A DNA stretch of 64,000 nucleotides from Fibrella aquatilis. GTDB taxonomy: Bacteria > Bacteroidota > Bacteroidia > Cytophagales > Spirosomataceae. Every line of letters starts with the position of its first letter. Within the stretch, counting starts at the first letter, position 1. A model generated the notes under the pieces. It was not told the DNA's origin, searched no databases, and saw nothing but the letters and a program-made list of their open reading frames with translations. Made by a program: the position numbers and the translations under genes. The DNA lies in the NCBI RefSeq assembly GCF_017353255.1, contig NZ_JAFMYU010000009.1, positions 152,651 to 216,650 of the forward strand, given 5' to 3'. Shown piece after piece: positions 17,788 through 25,929 of the stretch.

Positions 17788-18699
17788 ATGAGCAATAAAC
17801 ATATTGACACTGTAAACCACGATAAGTTCGTTGCCCAATACACAGACGCGATTTCTGAATCGTACAACTTCAAATCAAGTGCAATACAGATTTATCCTTT
17901 ATCCATTGCCTCTTCGTTTATAAAACTTCCTAGCCCTCTCTTCAGAACGAATTATAATTTTTTACTTCTTTTTTTATCGGGCGGCGGTAGGCAACAGGTT
18001 GATAGCGAAATTATAGACTTAAATGCTAACGATGTCTTATTTATTAGGGAAGGTCATCTTAATTCAATTATAGCCATCGATCAGAATACAACTGGCTATT
18101 TTATTCATGTTGACAGCACCCTTCTACCGCAGATTATAACAGACGGTACCTTAATTGATCGGCTTACTTTTTATCCAAAACATACCATCGCTGTCCCAGA
18201 AATGGAGTGGATTTGTACATGCTGCGATTTGATCGCTGCTCAACAAACGGATGCTATTCATACCAATCAAATTCAGTCTGCCCTGCTTAAAGCAATTTTC
18301 TTGAAATTAGCAGAAGCCTCTGCTACAACAATCTGCCAACCAGACCGGCAGGCCGATATTACTTTACAATTTAAAAGACTATTGTATGACAATTTTATCA
18401 TAAACAGAGAAGTGAAGTTTTATGCTGACGCGTTAGCTATATCAGAGAATTACTTAAACAAGTGCGTGAACTATTGCACCAACAAACCGCCTAAGCAACA
18501 TATCAACGAAATGGTGATTGGTCACAGTAAAATACTCCTACAAGACTGGTCGAGGGATATTTCTCAAGTAGCCTTTGACCTGAACTTTTCAAACCCATCC
18601 TACTTTGGCAGGCTGTTTAAGCAATTGACTAAGCAAACACCTACAGCTTACAGAGACGCACTTAGGCAAGAATTGTCCGAGCAAAGTCAAGGTTTCTGA
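17788..18699 (+). CDS. AraC family transcriptional regulator (paralogue of 5593-6510)
   Basis: A 303 aa protein with an N-terminal sensing region and a C-terminal AraC double helix-turn-helix (SYFGRLFKQLTKQTPTAYR). It aligns along its length with the AraC protein at 5593, sharing RTNYN/RTTYN, AISENYL and SYFGRLF blocks. Its coding sequence is strongly AT-rich compared with the GC-rich GH28 gene just upstream, which suggests separate acquisition. It is followed by a DUF2141 gene and an SDR gene, mirroring the other AraC cluster. Effector unknown. Confidence 0.9.
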   Translation: MSNKHIDTVNHDKFVAQYTDAISESYNFKSSAIQIYPLSIASSFIKLPSPLFRTNYNFLLLFLSGGGRQQVDSEIIDLNANDVLFIREGHLNSIIAIDQNTTGYFIHVDSTLLPQIITDGTLIDRLTFYPKHTIAVPEMEWICTCCDLIAAQQTDAIHTNQIQSALLKAIFLKLAEASATTICQPDRQADITLQFKRLLYDNFIINREVKFYADALAISENYLNKCVNYCTNKPPKQHINEMVIGHSKILLQDWSRDISQVAFDLNFSNPSYFGRLFKQLTKQTPTAYRDALRQELSEQSQGF

Positions 18700-18791
18700 C
18701 TGTGGAATATCAACTGATGCGCTCAACTTTGCCGGACTAAAGCTGCTTCAAGTAAGAGTAATCAGCCAGTAAATCTCAACAAACACGAGCC

Positions 18792-19229
18792 ATGCTATTT
18801 TGTAATTATCCGTTTGTTACTCTCAGCCTGTTGGCAATAACGCTAGGCAGCGTTAAAGCGGTGGGCCAGCCGTCAACCTTGCAGATTGACATTTCCGCTG
18901 TTCGAAAGAACAGCGGAAAAATTATTGTCGAACTATACAAAGACAAAGCGAACTGGTTGACGACCCCTTTTCAGCGGTTAACGTTATCGACGGATGAAAG
19001 TACAAAAACAGCTTCATTCAACGTACCACAAGGCAAATACGCTATATCCATTTACCAGGATGTAAATGGGAATGGTAAACTAGATCAGAATTTCCTTGGT
19101 ATTCCCAAAGAACCGATAGGCTTTGGGAATAATTACAAGCCATTTGGTAAGCCAAAATTTGAGTCAGCGTCAATTGACTTTACCTCAGCATCAAAGCCGG
19201 AATCAATCAAATTAATTAACGCGCTTTAA
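18792..19229 (+). CDS. DUF2141 domain protein, secreted (paralogue of 7229-7651)
   Basis: A 145 aa protein with a signal peptide (to about residue 25, VKAVGQ) and a DUF2141 domain: VRKNSGKIIVELYKD, PQGKYAISIYQDVNGN and IGFGNNYKP. The last two blocks match the other DUF2141 protein of this window. Function of the family is unknown. It lies 92 bp after the AraC gene and 11 bp before the SDR gene, so it is likely cotranscribed with the SDR. Confidence 0.88.
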   Translation: MLFCNYPFVTLSLLAITLGSVKAVGQPSTLQIDISAVRKNSGKIIVELYKDKANWLTTPFQRLTLSTDESTKTASFNVPQGKYAISIYQDVNGNGKLDQNFLGIPKEPIGFGNNYKPFGKPKFESASIDFTSASKPESIKLINAL

Positions 19230-19240
19230 GAGAGGAGTCA

Positions 19241-20146
19241 ATGAACAAAAAATGGACTCTGGAACAGGTTCCTTCACAGGAGGGGAGAGTTGCTATTGTT
19301 ACGGGGGCGAATAGTGGAATAGGTTACGAAACGTCCCTTGGCTTAGCCCAAAAAGGCGTTGAGGTAGTTATGGCCTGCCGAGATTTGAGAAAAGCAGAAG
19401 AGGCAAGATCCAGGCTAGTAGCTAAGTGCCCCACTGCAAAAATTAAAATTAGGAAGGTTGACGTAAGTAGCCTTCGTGAGGTTAGGGACTTTGTCAATCA
19501 GTTCCGCAAGCAGTATGAACGGTTAGACCTGCTCATTAATAATGCAGGCATCATGATGTCTCCCTACAAAGTCTCAGAGGATGGCTTTGAAAATCAGTTG
19601 GCCACCAATTACATCGGTCATTTCGCTCTTACCGGCTTATTGCTACCCATACTCACGGCCACACCAAGGTCTAGGGTGGTCACTCTGAGCAGTTTATCCT
19701 ACAAGTGGGCGGAGATTCAGTTCGACGATCTTCACGCTAAGGAAGGCTACAGTCGGCGTAAAGCCTATGGGCAGAGTAAACGGGCTTGCTTGATAGTTGC
19801 GTATGAACTACAACGTAGGCTAGCCGCTGCCGGCTATGACACCCTGTCGGTAGCCGCCCACCCGGGGCTTTGCAAAACGAATCTTGATCAGTACTTTCCT
19901 GCTTTGATAAGACCGCTCGGCAATCTCTTTTTGCAAACCGCTAAACAGGGGGCACTCCCCGTTCTGTACGCTGCACTGGCCAACGACATACAAGGAGGGG
20001 AATTCATTGGCCCCGACGGTTTTCAGCAAATGAGAGGTTATCCAACAGAGGTAGATTCTGACGACTATTCAAAAGATGAACAGGTGGCTAAACGTTTGTG
20101 GAAGGCAAGCGAGGAGATGACCAATACCTACTATCTTGGTGCATAA
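19241..20146 (+). CDS. SDR family oxidoreductase, retinol-dehydrogenase-like
   Basis: A 301 aa short-chain dehydrogenase with the cofactor motif TGANSGIG near residue 22, NNAG in LLINNAGIM, and the active site YGQSK. The layout (CRDLRKAEEAR after the second strand, an NQLATNYIGHFALT helix) is that of the WWOX/retinol-dehydrogenase-like SDRs, which are usually NADP-dependent and act on lipophilic carbonyls or alcohols. In this place, after AraC and a DUF2141 gene, it may belong to a small inducible detoxification operon. Substrate unknown. It converges with the minus-strand NmrA-like gene. Confidence 0.87.
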   Translation: MNKKWTLEQVPSQEGRVAIVTGANSGIGYETSLGLAQKGVEVVMACRDLRKAEEARSRLVAKCPTAKIKIRKVDVSSLREVRDFVNQFRKQYERLDLLINNAGIMMSPYKVSEDGFENQLATNYIGHFALTGLLLPILTATPRSRVVTLSSLSYKWAEIQFDDLHAKEGYSRRKAYGQSKRACLIVAYELQRRLAAAGYDTLSVAAHPGLCKTNLDQYFPALIRPLGNLFLQTAKQGALPVLYAALANDIQGGEFIGPDGFQQMRGYPTEVDSDDYSKDEQVAKRLWKASEEMTNTYYLGA

Positions 20147-20212
20147 GTCCGCCAAAAGCCTGACTGCGAGATTGATACCGGTAAATTTCCTCCCGATCCG
20201 GTTCATCATTTC

Positions 20213-20267
20213 ATTATCCACTGAGGCATCGCACCGGCCCGTCAGCGGCTCAGTGTAATTGGATAAT
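20213..20267. terminator. Inverted repeat between convergent genes
   Basis: Arms CACTGAG/CTCAGTG are extended by ATTATC/GATAAT after a six-base bulge on one side. It lies between the convergent SDR and NmrA-like genes and could act as a bidirectional terminator; there is no T-run, so the call is weak. Confidence 0.3.
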
Positions 20268-20298
20268 ACGCTCATTCTCTACAGCCAATCATATTGGA

Positions 20299-20949
20299 TC
20301 AACCGTTTGTGACATACGGCATTTTACCGACATATTTTTTTTTGGCGAACTCCTTTAACATAAAATCAGCTAGGTCGGCACGGGTTATTTTGATGCCTTT
20401 CACCGTTCCGACGTGACCAACCTGGTAGCTGCCTTTGGCGGGAGCTTCAGTTAGCAGGGGCGCGCGAACAATGGTCCACTCAAGGCCACTGTTTCGCACT
20501 ACCTCGGCGTGGCTGATACCGTCCATCAGTTCATTCTTCGCGCCTTTGCCCGCCATTTGCTTCATGATAAATACGATCAGGTTATCAATAAAGCCAGGTT
20601 TATCGTTGGCCGGGTCGCCCACCACGCCCCCCGTCAGACTAACGAGTCGCCTGATGCCCACTTGTTTCATCGCCTCGACAATCAGCCGGGTAACCTTCGT
20701 CTGGAGATCAGGATCACTAGTTTTATTCTGCCCCAGACAACTCACTACCCCGTCGGTGTCGTGAACGGTTTGTTGCACGTTGCTCACGTCGAGCGCATCA
20801 CCTACGATTAGTTGAAGATTTTTGTGTGTAATGGGCATTTTCGACGGGTTGCGTACTAAGGCTTTCACGGTATATCCTTGATCTAACGCTTGCTTGACCA
20901 ATGGAATTCCAGTGCGGCCAGTAGCCCCAAAAACGGCAATAGTAGTCAT
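20299..20949 (-). CDS. NmrA-like NAD(P)H-binding protein
   Basis: A 216 aa atypical SDR with the dinucleotide motif GATGRTG at residues 8-14 and the NmrA-like blocks VVSCLGQNK, LVSLTGGVVG and WTIVRAPLL. It is paralogous to the 6584-7222 protein, so the two AraC neighbourhoods each have such a gene. It may act as a redox sensor or a small oxidoreductase; nothing in the sequence fixes a substrate. It stands alone on the minus strand, about 100 bp after the DUF4267-cupin gene's stop. Confidence 0.85.
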   Translation of the reverse strand: MTTIAVFGATGRTGIPLVKQALDQGYTVKALVRNPSKMPITHKNLQLIVGDALDVSNVQQTVHDTDGVVSCLGQNKTSDPDLQTKVTRLIVEAMKQVGIRRLVSLTGGVVGDPANDKPGFIDNLIVFIMKQMAGKGAKNELMDGISHAEVVRNSGLEWTIVRAPLLTEAPAKGSYQVGHVGTVKGIKITRADLADFMLKEFAKKKYVGKMPYVTNG

Positions 20950-21050
20950 GATAGAGTGATTGTAATGGAGTTACTAACGTGCCGGGTAAAGTCTCCGACC
21001 GATGCGTAACAGCGAGAAGAGATTAGTGCCGGCGAGCTGCTGCCGACCCT

Positions 21051-22028
21051 TTATTTACCCTCTTTCGCACCTAACTGGTACGTTTTCGTATCACCATTCG
21101 GCATGTACCCGTTGTTGATGTACTTTCCTTTCAAATGAGACAATGTTCCCCGTCTGATGGCACGAGTCGCCAAATAAGCAAAGAGAGGTTCAGCTACTTT
21201 TTGGAAGCCCACCATGTGCGAATCGTTTAAGCGGATGAATAACGCTAAATCACTTAACTTCTTCGGTGTTCCGCTCTTGCTGGCTAACCCATCATTCGCC
21301 AACCCTTTAGAAATAAGGAGTGCTTCTTCAAACTCCTGATTGCCCGGTGAAATGGTCACTTTGACTACGCTTTCCTTACCGGATGTATTGTTGAAAAAAT
21401 GCTTTTGCTCCCGTTGGATGGTGGCTGTCTGCCCTTCATGTAGCGTCAGGGTCTGATCACCCTGGCCAACGGTTAATTCTCCCTTCAGCATCTCGAACGT
21501 TTCTGAAAATAAGTTGTGGTAGTGCCAGGGCGTACTTTCGCCGGGGAGTATATTGAATTCCAACACACTGTTTCCGCCTTCCGATGCTGAAGTGATGCGT
21601 TTCGCATAGGCATTTCCAATCCTGGACGGATTCGCCGTCGATTCAGGGGTTGGTCGCCGCAGACAATAACATAGTGTCCATAATGTAATCGCTGTGCCGC
21701 CGTGAATGAGCATAGCCCCCAGGTTACTGCCGGGAGTCTGCCATACAATAAGCATATCGGCAACGGGAATGATTGAACCCGCCAGCAGGGTTAGAAATAG
21801 CGGTTGTCGGTAGTGATACCAGGCCAGCAGGAAAATGACCAAGCCGGAAAATAGATCCCGAATGCCTTTGATAGAGTGAAAAGCGTAATTGGGTTGCGCG
21901 TAATTGAGACCAAACCCTGTTTCTCCGGCTTCGGGAGCGAGCAAAAAACGACCACCGATGAAGAGCAGCCCGACACCAAGTAGTAGGCTGATAACCCGAA
22001 TTGGAGACGAAATACGTTGCGTTGTCAT
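21051..22028 (-). CDS. DUF4267 membrane domain fused to a cupin domain
   Basis: A 325 aa two-part protein. Residues 1 to about 130 contain four hydrophobic helices typical of the small membrane family DUF4267 (FGLNYAQPNYAFHSIKGIRDL, then LLAGSIIPVADMLIVWQ). Residues about 155-260 form a cupin barrel with possible metal-binding histidines in PWHYHNLFSETFEMLKGEL. The last part (about 265-325) is unassigned. Both parts exist as separate proteins in Bacteroidota, and here they are in one frame. A Crp/Fnr regulator lies immediately upstream on the same strand. Function unknown. Confidence 0.8.
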   Translation of the reverse strand: MTTQRISSPIRVISLLLGVGLLFIGGRFLLAPEAGETGFGLNYAQPNYAFHSIKGIRDLFSGLVIFLLAWYHYRQPLFLTLLAGSIIPVADMLIVWQTPGSNLGAMLIHGGTAITLWTLCYCLRRPTPESTANPSRIGNAYAKRITSASEGGNSVLEFNILPGESTPWHYHNLFSETFEMLKGELTVGQGDQTLTLHEGQTATIQREQKHFFNNTSGKESVVKVTISPGNQEFEEALLISKGLANDGLASKSGTPKKLSDLALFIRLNDSHMVGFQKVAEPLFAYLATRAIRRGTLSHLKGKYINNGYMPNGDTKTYQLGAKEGK

Positions 22029-22085
22029 AACCTTGTGCGTTTAAAAGTACCGCACAAAATTGCCCCGCTGCCGAAACCTACGCAT

Positions 22086-22700
22086 TCACTCAGGTGAAGA
22101 AAGACGTGTATACTCCTTACCCGCCCAACGCGCCCGGATGCGACTTAACGACTGGGGCTTTACTCCTACGTAGGAGGCAATATGGTACTGAGTCATACGG
22201 GCCGAAAGCGAGGGATACTCATTCAAGAATGTCTGATAACGTACCTGCGGGGGATCCGTATAGAGTGAGATGAGTTGTCCCATCGTTTTCACGAAAATCT
22301 GTTCGATCACTACCCGGCCAAACCGCTCACCATACATCAGTTCTGCGAACAACCTTTGTAGATTGGCGAACGAGATAAAGACTAGTGCTGAATCCTCAAT
22401 GGCTTGAATAGCTCGTCGGCAGGGTCGTTGCGGAAGAAAGCTTTCATAATCACAGACAAACTCATTTTCTGCACCAAAGCTATACGTCTTCTCGTCCCCA
22501 TCCTGATTGACAAAATACCGTAACAGGCCGGTCTGAATGAAGCCTACATGCTGGCAAACCAGCCCTGGTTGTACAAAATAATCTCCCTTTGCCAACAGCC
22601 AGGGCTGGAACAACGTCTGGATCAGCGCGGCCTCTTTTTCGTTGAGCGGTATGATTTGTTGGATCGTCTCAATCAGGGCCGATTGGGGAGAGTTTAGCAT
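22086..22700 (-). CDS. Crp/Fnr family transcriptional regulator
   Basis: A 204 aa regulator with an N-terminal cyclic-nucleotide-binding-type beta barrel (PWLLAKGDYFVQPGLVCQHVGFIQTGLLRYFV) and a reduced C-terminal winged helix (YHIASYVGVKPQSLSRIRARW). The start is taken at the ATG at 22700, since the 18 codons before it (to 22754) are not typical of the family. Bacteroidota have many such CRP-like proteins, often without a known ligand. It is 57 bp upstream of the DUF4267-cupin gene on the same strand and probably regulates it. Confidence 0.87.
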   Translation of the reverse strand: MLNSPQSALIETIQQIIPLNEKEAALIQTLFQPWLLAKGDYFVQPGLVCQHVGFIQTGLLRYFVNQDGDEKTYSFGAENEFVCDYESFLPQRPCRRAIQAIEDSALVFISFANLQRLFAELMYGERFGRVVIEQIFVKTMGQLISLYTDPPQVRYQTFLNEYPSLSARMTQYHIASYVGVKPQSLSRIRARWAGKEYTRLSSPE

Positions 22701-22754
22701 AAGGAATGTGATAGTTTCGGGAGTTATGCAAACTGGTCTAATTGCCTGCCCCAA

Positions 22755-23136
22755 GATACTACCGTAGCGGCAGACCGTCTTTTATGCCCTACTCAAGATC
22801 CTGTTTGATTTCCTGAAGCTGAAACGGGTTTTATGTGAAAGCCCTGCCTAGTTACTTAGTTGTAATTTGTGCGGATGAACAAGCTACGAAGATCGAACCG
22901 CTGGGCCAACCAACGTGGCAAAACAACTCAGTGGTCGGGAACCGTAAGACTTCGAAACCATCACGCGAACCTATTTTGCCCGGTCACCCTACCGGGAACG
23001 TACGGTCGGAAGTTGGCTGTCAGCCTTGAAAAAGTTCATGAGGCTGACATTTGTACCTGCACCGGGTGCCCATCAACGCGAACGACTAAATCAATGATCG
23101 ATGATTCCTTATCGAAATACTATATCGTCAGCCAAG
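22755..23136. other. Intergenic region with no recognised gene
   Basis: Short open frames occur on the plus strand at 22835-23029 and 22869-23147, but neither resembles a known protein, and they overlap in different frames. The stretch may hold a decayed gene; no RNA gene or clear repeat is seen. The promoter of the Crp/Fnr gene should lie at its left end. Confidence 0.4.
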
Positions 23137-24255
23137 TCAATACCTGAACCGGTAGATGTAGTAGGGTTTGTGAGAGGTGATATGGGCTTTGGATTGGAGC
23201 ATCTGGTCAGGAATATCGCTGTCAGCCAGGTACGTATACCCGTCGCCACCAAAACTCAGGCCATCGGCCCACCGGATGCGGGGATCTTTCAGCAACGTTT
23301 GGCTGCGGCCATCCGGTGCTATGATGGCCACGCCTGAATGCTCGACGTCGGTGATGAGCGTGTTACCCCGACTGTCCACCCGGATGCCGTCACTGAGGGG
23401 CTTTTTGCTCACCAATTGTACTTGCTCGCCTACGACCTCGTTGCTGAGCGAGAAATTGGTAAGTGCCGCCACCGGCACCCGGTACAGCCCATCGTGCGAC
23501 ATGGCGGCGTAGTACACGTACTTGCCATCGGGACTGGCGTCGAGGCCGTCCACACCAGGCATCAGATCGACCAACCCACCGAAAAAGCGCATTTTCTTGA
23601 TCGGGTTCACCGGTACGTACCCCTGGCTGGCAACCGACGGGTGGTTGTCTAACCGGCTCGCCGACCGGCCCGTTTGGGTGTCGTACACGGCGATAGACGG
23701 TTGTTTTCGCCAAAAACTGACATCTGCTATGTAGACATACCGGCCATCGGGCGACACCGACAGGTCGTTAAAAAAAGACCCCAGTTCGGCCACTTCGCGC
23801 GGAAACGTGTACTGGTGCGCCACCCGATTATTTGTCAGGTCAAACGCCGTCAGCGTCACAGTGGTGGTGCCGTGATTGCCGTGGTCAATCACCCACAGAC
23901 GATGTTGCTGATCGGTGTAAACACCCAGCGGGGTATTGAAAAGGGCCTGAGCCGCCGCGCTGGGGTAGGGGACTCCCTTGCCGTTAACCACTTCCAGCAG
24001 CTTGGCTCCCTCCGGGCGCGATTCAGGGTGTACCGTAAAAAACACCCGCGTGGGTCGGCCGGTATCGGTCGAGGCGGCTACGTTGCCGATGGGTTCGGCG
24101 TAGGCAAGCACCGTTTCGAGTGCTCCGGCTGTCAGCACGGGCTTACCCGATAAATCCGGATAGGTACGTCCGCCACCAAATCGGACATACACAATTGTCA
24201 GAATGCCGATTAGCAGTAGACTAATAATCAGCAAAGCAGTTCGTAAGCGGCGCAT
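23137..24255 (-). CDS. Major royal jelly/yellow-family beta-propeller protein
   Basis: A 372 aa protein with an N-terminal membrane anchor or signal (about 8-25) and a six-bladed propeller of the royal jelly/SMP-30-like group: PLGVYTDQQHRLWVIDHG, FFNDLSVSPDGRYVYIAD, VDGLDASPDGKYVYYAAMS, SDGIRVDSRGNTLITD. Such proteins are periplasmic or surface proteins of poorly known function, perhaps lactonases or ligand binders. It starts 3 bp after the SDR gene's stop, so it is the last gene of the TetR-SDR operon and is probably controlled by that TetR. Confidence 0.85.
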   Translation of the reverse strand: MRRLRTALLIISLLLIGILTIVYVRFGGGRTYPDLSGKPVLTAGALETVLAYAEPIGNVAASTDTGRPTRVFFTVHPESRPEGAKLLEVVNGKGVPYPSAAAQALFNTPLGVYTDQQHRLWVIDHGNHGTTTVTLTAFDLTNNRVAHQYTFPREVAELGSFFNDLSVSPDGRYVYIADVSFWRKQPSIAVYDTQTGRSASRLDNHPSVASQGYVPVNPIKKMRFFGGLVDLMPGVDGLDASPDGKYVYYAAMSHDGLYRVPVAALTNFSLSNEVVGEQVQLVSKKPLSDGIRVDSRGNTLITDVEHSGVAIIAPDGRSQTLLKDPRIRWADGLSFGGDGYTYLADSDIPDQMLQSKAHITSHKPYYIYRFRY

Positions 24256-24258
24256 AGC

Positions 24259-25113
24259 TCAGGTAGTTGCGGGTTTGTAGCTTTTCTCAACCACGCTCTT
24301 TATGATGCCGTGAAACCAAGTGAGGGGCAACAGGCGGCGCATAAACAGCAACATACCCGTTTGGCTGTCGCCCGTCACGTAGCGCATCCGGTCAGAAGGA
24401 TCATTGGCTGCTTTGAAGAGCGTTTTAGCCACTACTTCCGGCCCCGGCGCAGTAGCTCCTGCTTTCTGGGAGTTAGCCATCGCTACCAGTACGTACTCGT
24501 CGTAGGCGGTCAGGCCGGGCTTGGTGAGCACATCCTGCGAGCGGTCGTAGAAGTCAGTTTTGATGGCGCCCGGTTCGATGTTTTTGATGCGGATGTTGAA
24601 CGGTTTTAACTCAAACGACAGGGCTTCGGTAAAGCCTTCCACCGCCCATTTCGTGCCGTGGTAGATGCTATAGATGGGAAAGGTAATCAGTCCACCCATC
24701 GACGTGACGGTCAGGATGGTGCCGTCGCGCTGCTCGCGGAAGTGGGGCAGTATCTGGCGGATCACGTTCATGACGCCAAATACGTTGGTGTCGAATTGCC
24801 GTTGCACCTGTTCGGGCGTGGCGGCTTCAAACGGTCCCACAGCCCCGTAACCCGCGTTGTTGATGATCGCATCGATGCGCCCGAAAGTGGCAATGGTGTT
24901 CGTGATGGCCTGCCGGATAGAGTCGGTATCCATCACGTCGAGCCGGAACAGTTTTACGTTAGGCAATGCACCCAGCGAAGCAGCCCCCAATGCGGTTTCT
25001 TTTTGTGGTGAGCGCATGGTAGCGGCCACATTCCAGCCCTGCTGGGCAAAGTAAGTAACGGTGGCCCGGCCAATGCCCGACGACGTACCGGTGATTAAAA
25101 CGGTCTTGTTCAT
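24259..25113 (-). CDS. SDR family oxidoreductase
   Basis: A 284 aa classical SDR: cofactor site TGTSSGIG near residues 7-14, NNAG in AIINNAGYG, and the active site S...YHGTK. The region GPFEAATPEQVQRQFDTNVFG and the C-terminal portion resemble SDRs of the 17-beta-hydroxysteroid-dehydrogenase-like type. It is the middle gene of an apparent TetR-SDR-propeller operon, 73 bp after the TetR gene. It is likely induced by a small hydrophobic compound sensed by TetR; the substrate is not known. Confidence 0.88.
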   Translation of the reverse strand: MNKTVLITGTSSGIGRATVTYFAQQGWNVAATMRSPQKETALGAASLGALPNVKLFRLDVMDTDSIRQAITNTIATFGRIDAIINNAGYGAVGPFEAATPEQVQRQFDTNVFGVMNVIRQILPHFREQRDGTILTVTSMGGLITFPIYSIYHGTKWAVEGFTEALSFELKPFNIRIKNIEPGAIKTDFYDRSQDVLTKPGLTAYDEYVLVAMANSQKAGATAPGPEVVAKTLFKAANDPSDRMRYVTGDSQTGMLLFMRRLLPLTWFHGIIKSVVEKSYKPATT

Positions 25114-25186
25114 GATGAAAAATGATTATTTATTCAGCTTAGCTGTAAAGATAAGCCAGCCTATTGACTGACTTTGGTAGCGCGGG

Positions 25187-25765
25187 TCAGCGCTTAATGC
25201 CATCCCACAGGATAGCGAAGGTGGCTTCCCAATCAGCATCGGTAAAGGGTTGCCCGGTATACAGAGGCATCTTGGCGGCTTCGTTGAGCAGGCCACAGAC
25301 CAAGTTCACCAGTAGGTCGGGGTCTACGTTTTTGATGATCGTCTCGGTTTGTCCGCGGGCGATCACGTCATAGATGGGTTGCAAGGCGGTGTTCTCCTCG
25401 GCCAGGGGGTCTTCGGCTTTGGTGTAGAACGGTGACCGGTAATACTGTTCAAAAAACGCACCAATTTCGGGGCGTTCTATATTCTCAGTCAGGTAGTTAT
25501 GCGCAATCTTCTGTACCTGAATGCGTACTGGATCGACCTTGTCGACGCCAGCTGTCAGGTCGCGCCAGGCGGTACGTACCAAGTGAATATGTAGCCGACT
25601 GATGAGGGCCGTCTTGTCGACGAAGTAGATGTACACTGTGCCGGTAGCCAGGCCTGCCTCACGGGCTAAATCAGCCATTTTCAGGCCTGACAGCCCGGTT
25701 TGAGCAATCAGCCGCAGGGCCGCCTCCAAAATCTGTGTCTCTTTTGCTTCGTCTCTCGTGCGCAT
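25187..25765 (-). CDS. TetR/AcrR family transcriptional regulator
   Basis: A 192 aa repressor. The helix-turn-helix is at about residues 12-58 (ILEAALRLIAQTGLSGLK..., LAREAGLATGTVYIYF), followed by a helical ligand domain. A 49 bp palindromic region at 25795-25843, just upstream of its start, is its likely operator, so it should repress itself and the SDR and propeller genes downstream. Ligand unknown. Confidence 0.92.
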   Translation of the reverse strand: MRTRDEAKETQILEAALRLIAQTGLSGLKMADLAREAGLATGTVYIYFVDKTALISRLHIHLVRTAWRDLTAGVDKVDPVRIQVQKIAHNYLTENIERPEIGAFFEQYYRSPFYTKAEDPLAEENTALQPIYDVIARGQTETIIKNVDPDLLVNLVCGLLNEAAKMPLYTGQPFTDADWEATFAILWDGIKR

Positions 25766-25794
25766 GGCTATGGCTCATTAACAGGACAAAGATA

Positions 25795-25843
25795 GGTGAA
25801 TAAAAATTCATTTACAAAATGAAAGTGAATTTATTTTCACCTA
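25795..25843. promoter_or_regulatory. Palindromic operator upstream of the TetR gene
   Basis: Two 17-base arms (25795-25811 and 25827-25843) are inverted repeats with two mismatched positions, AGGTGAAT.. and ..ATTTTCACCT, and the centre also contains TTCATTT/AAATGAA. It lies 30-78 bp before the TetR start, the usual place for TetR self-repression. Confidence 0.6.
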
Positions 25844-25929
25844 AGATCCAGCCGTGTTCCTTTACAGACTGCTGGTTTGGCCGTAAGTAAGCCCCGCTGC
25901 AATGCAAAGTGTATTCTATTGAAATTGGC

